A stretch of 64,000 bases of DNA. Origin: Formosa sp. Hel1_31_208. GTDB taxonomy: Bacteria > Bacteroidota > Bacteroidia > Flavobacteriales > Flavobacteriaceae. The translations under genes and the position numbers were made by a program. The stretch spans positions 2,264,501-2,328,500 of the forward strand of contig NZ_LT629733.1 in NCBI RefSeq assembly GCF_900104785.1, given 5' to 3'. This document shows positions 62,641 through 64,000 of this stretch, piece by piece. The notes under the pieces are model-generated. The model was not told where the DNA came from and ran no database searches. It was given only the letters and a program-made list of their open reading frames with translations. Within the stretch, counting starts at the first letter, position 1. The number at the start of each line of letters is the position of its first letter.

Positions 62641-62690
62641 ACATCATCAGTCAAAATTGCTATTGAGTTTACATTCAATGCACAATCCAT

Positions 62691-62725
62691 AAAAACCAGC
62701 AGGCCTATAGCTTGTTGGTTTTTTT
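62691..62725 (+). terminator. Rho-independent terminator after micropeptides
   Basis: AACCAGCA and TGTTGGTT stem with GGCCTATAGCT loop, followed by TTTTT. Marks the end of the micropeptide transcript before exbD. Confidence 0.82.
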
Positions 62726-62818
62726 GATACCAATAATCACATAAGCCCTCTCATACTTCAAACTGGTATTGTTTTTGATCCCTCATGAAACTAGATATAA
62801 TTATAAAACACTATCATC

Positions 62819-63385
62819 ATGAAAACATCAAGACGACAAGCCCCTCAAGTCAACGCAGGTTCTATGGCCGATATTGCGTTTTTACTCCTTATCTTTTTTT
62901 TGGTAACTGCTATGATACCGGACGACAACGGCATTCGTAGAAAGCTACCTCCACCATGCCCACCTAATACCATTTGTAATGAAAATTATGTGAAAGAACG
63001 AAACATTCTAGAAGTAAGAGTAAATTCAAAAGATGCATTATTAGTAGAAAATTCAATTATAAGTATTGAAGAACTCAAACAAATAGCCAAAGACTTTTTA
63101 GATAATAATGGTGATGGTTCCTGTAGTTACTGCGATGGATTGATGCTGGTGACATCTTCAGACAATCCTAAAGCAGCTGTTATTTCGCTAACAAATGATA
63201 AAATGACCTCTTATAATTTTTACATTAAAGTTCAAGATGAACTCACTAAAGCTTATTTTGAACTGCGGAGTGTGTATGCAAAGTCGCTATTCAATAAATC
63301 TGCCGACGAGCTTTCAAAAAACGAGCTTAATGAGGTAAGAGCAGCTTATCCATTTATGCTTTCAGAAGCTGGAATAAAGCATTAA
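62819..63385 (+). CDS. exbD: ExbD/TolR-family biopolymer transport protein
   Basis: 188 residues. Short cytosolic start (MKTSRRQAPQVNAGS), one membrane helix with the essential Asp (MADIAFLLLIFFLVTAMIP) and a periplasmic domain containing DNNGIRRKLPPP. Works with ExbB/TolQ as a proton-driven motor for TonB or other partners. No exbB or tonB is seen within the window, so the partner is upstream elsewhere or after the cut. A Cys-rich insertion (GDGSCSYCDGL) is unusual. Confidence 0.9.
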   Translation: MKTSRRQAPQVNAGSMADIAFLLLIFFLVTAMIPDDNGIRRKLPPPCPPNTICNENYVKERNILEVRVNSKDALLVENSIISIEELKQIAKDFLDNNGDGSCSYCDGLMLVTSSDNPKAAVISLTNDKMTSYNFYIKVQDELTKAYFELRSVYAKSLFNKSADELSKNELNEVRAAYPFMLSEAGIKH

Positions 63386-63813
63386 TCTGATAGAGAATCT
63401 AGGTCTACTTCCACCCTATAACTAATGTTAACTTTGCGTCTGCCCCATGTTCTTGCAGCTTTAACATCAGTTCCCATATAAATATCAATACGGTTTCGCC
63501 AACGTTTATTCATTTTATCTTTAACGAGGTAAGTTCCTTCTAACCCTTCAATTTTAACTAAAGCATTATGTCCTAATCCTTCTTGTAATAAATTTCGAGA
63601 TACCGCTATGTATTTTAATCCTGGTTTTAGACTGTCTCCAAAAGCCGTAATGTGCGGATTAGAGCTTGTTTGATATGCTAATGAGTTATATGCCGTTGCA
63701 GTTACTTCTCGTGTTTTCCATTCAAAAGGTTGTTGCGTCTCTTTTTTGCACCCAACCACAAGGCAAAACATAAATGCGATTACAAACCACTTATTTCTTA
63801 TTATGCAAATCAT
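63382..63813 (-). CDS. 3D-domain (MltA/RlpA-like) lipoprotein
   Basis: 143 residues. Signal with lipobox (NKWFVIAFMFCLVVGC), then a 3D/DPBB domain: REVTATAYNSLAYQTSSNPHITAFGDSLKPGLKYIAVSRNLLQEGLGHNALVKIEGLEGTYLVKDKMNKRWRNRIDIYMGTDVKAARTWGRRKVNISYRV. The conserved Asp triad (FGDSL, VKDKM, IDIYMG) fits peptidoglycan-active 3D domains. Overlaps the exbD stop by 4 bp, convergent. Confidence 0.9.
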   Translation of the reverse strand: MICIIRNKWFVIAFMFCLVVGCKKETQQPFEWKTREVTATAYNSLAYQTSSNPHITAFGDSLKPGLKYIAVSRNLLQEGLGHNALVKIEGLEGTYLVKDKMNKRWRNRIDIYMGTDVKAARTWGRRKVNISYRVEVDLDSLSD

Positions 63814-63893
63814 TTTTAAATATAAGATTTAGATTTAAGATAATATCGAGAGAATTAGATTTTGTAACTTCACGGCTGTAAAAATCTCGTGTA

Positions 63894-64000
63894 ATGAAAG
63901 CCTATTATGTATTATTTTGCCTATTGATGATGTTTAATTCCTGTAAAACAGACACGTCAACACCTACAGACACCTCCTCTAAAAATGACTCGATTGCGCT
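63894..64000 (+). CDS. lipoprotein, 3' end outside window
   Basis: Starts MKAYYVLFCLLMMFNSC with a lipobox Cys, followed by a Thr/Ser-rich linker (KTDTSTPTDTSSKNDSIA). The frame is open to the window edge. Function cannot be assigned. Confidence 0.7.
   Translation, partial: MKAYYVLFCLLMMFNSCKTDTSTPTDTSSKNDSIA

Overview
This is AT-rich DNA from a member of the Bacteroidota, most likely a marine or environmental Flavobacteriaceae. The signs are the coding style, lipoproteins with a short Cys lipobox, a type IX secretion C-terminal sorting domain (43878-45623), DUF6090, a fused trehalose synthase/phosphatase beside a GH15 hydrolase, Bacteroidota-type -7 boxes (TAnnTTTG) and a run of Lys-rich small proteins. 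No rRNA, tRNA, CRISPR or transposase was seen.

Region 1 (about 1-33 kb) is an accessory region. Nearly every gene or gene pair is separated by one copy of a conserved intergenic element, usually 132-136 bp. Each element starts near the stop codon of the preceding gene and ends 20-60 bp before the next start. The outer ends are an imperfect inverted repeat: a left arm like AAC-AACGTGTATAATTAATTGC and a right arm like GCAACTAACCATACACAAACAC-GTT, with extra unpaired bases on the right. This is the architecture of integron attC sites. The key evidence is that the variable bases next to GTT at the right end of one element are complementary to the variable bases before AAC at the left end of the NEXT element, across an intervening gene of 0.7-3.5 kb (for example GTTGTATGC at 1981 with GCATACAAC at 3895, and GTTGCCCAC at 4912 with GTGGGCAAC at 5637). 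That is expected only if each gene plus its downstream element once existed as a circular cassette. No integrase lies in the window, so this looks like a CALIN or part of a chromosomal super-integron.

The cassette cargo is diverse: methyltransferases, an erythromycin-esterase-like lipoprotein, a trehalose (GH15 + OtsA-OtsB) pair, small heat-shock protein, alpha/beta-hydrolase-AraC fusions, a DUF4242-AraC fusion, three NTF2-like proteins, an M1 aminopeptidase, a CPBP protease, a sortilin/BNR-repeat protein, EthD and many small membrane or secreted unknowns. Three cassette genes are broken.

Region 2 (about 33-49 kb) holds only decayed copies of the element. Its genes include a CBS protein, VOC protein, PLP enzyme, vanadium-type haloperoxidase/PAP2 protein, an arsenic operon (arsR, arsenate reductase, ACR3, methyltransferase), a T9SS-secreted three-repeat protein, an LpxD-like acyltransferase, a RidA-like lipoprotein and a methyltransferase.

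Region 3 (about 49-64 kb) has no elements and looks like ordinary chromosome: MscS channel, acetolactate-decarboxylase-like lipoprotein, topoisomerase III, an RluE-type pseudouridine synthase, a cold-shock-domain protein, a TetR-ABC-HlyD-TolC operon whose ABC protein has lost most catalytic motifs except Walker A, a DEAH helicase, two near-identical 28-residue micropeptide genes plus a third small one, ExbD, a 3D-domain lipoprotein and the start of another lipoprotein.
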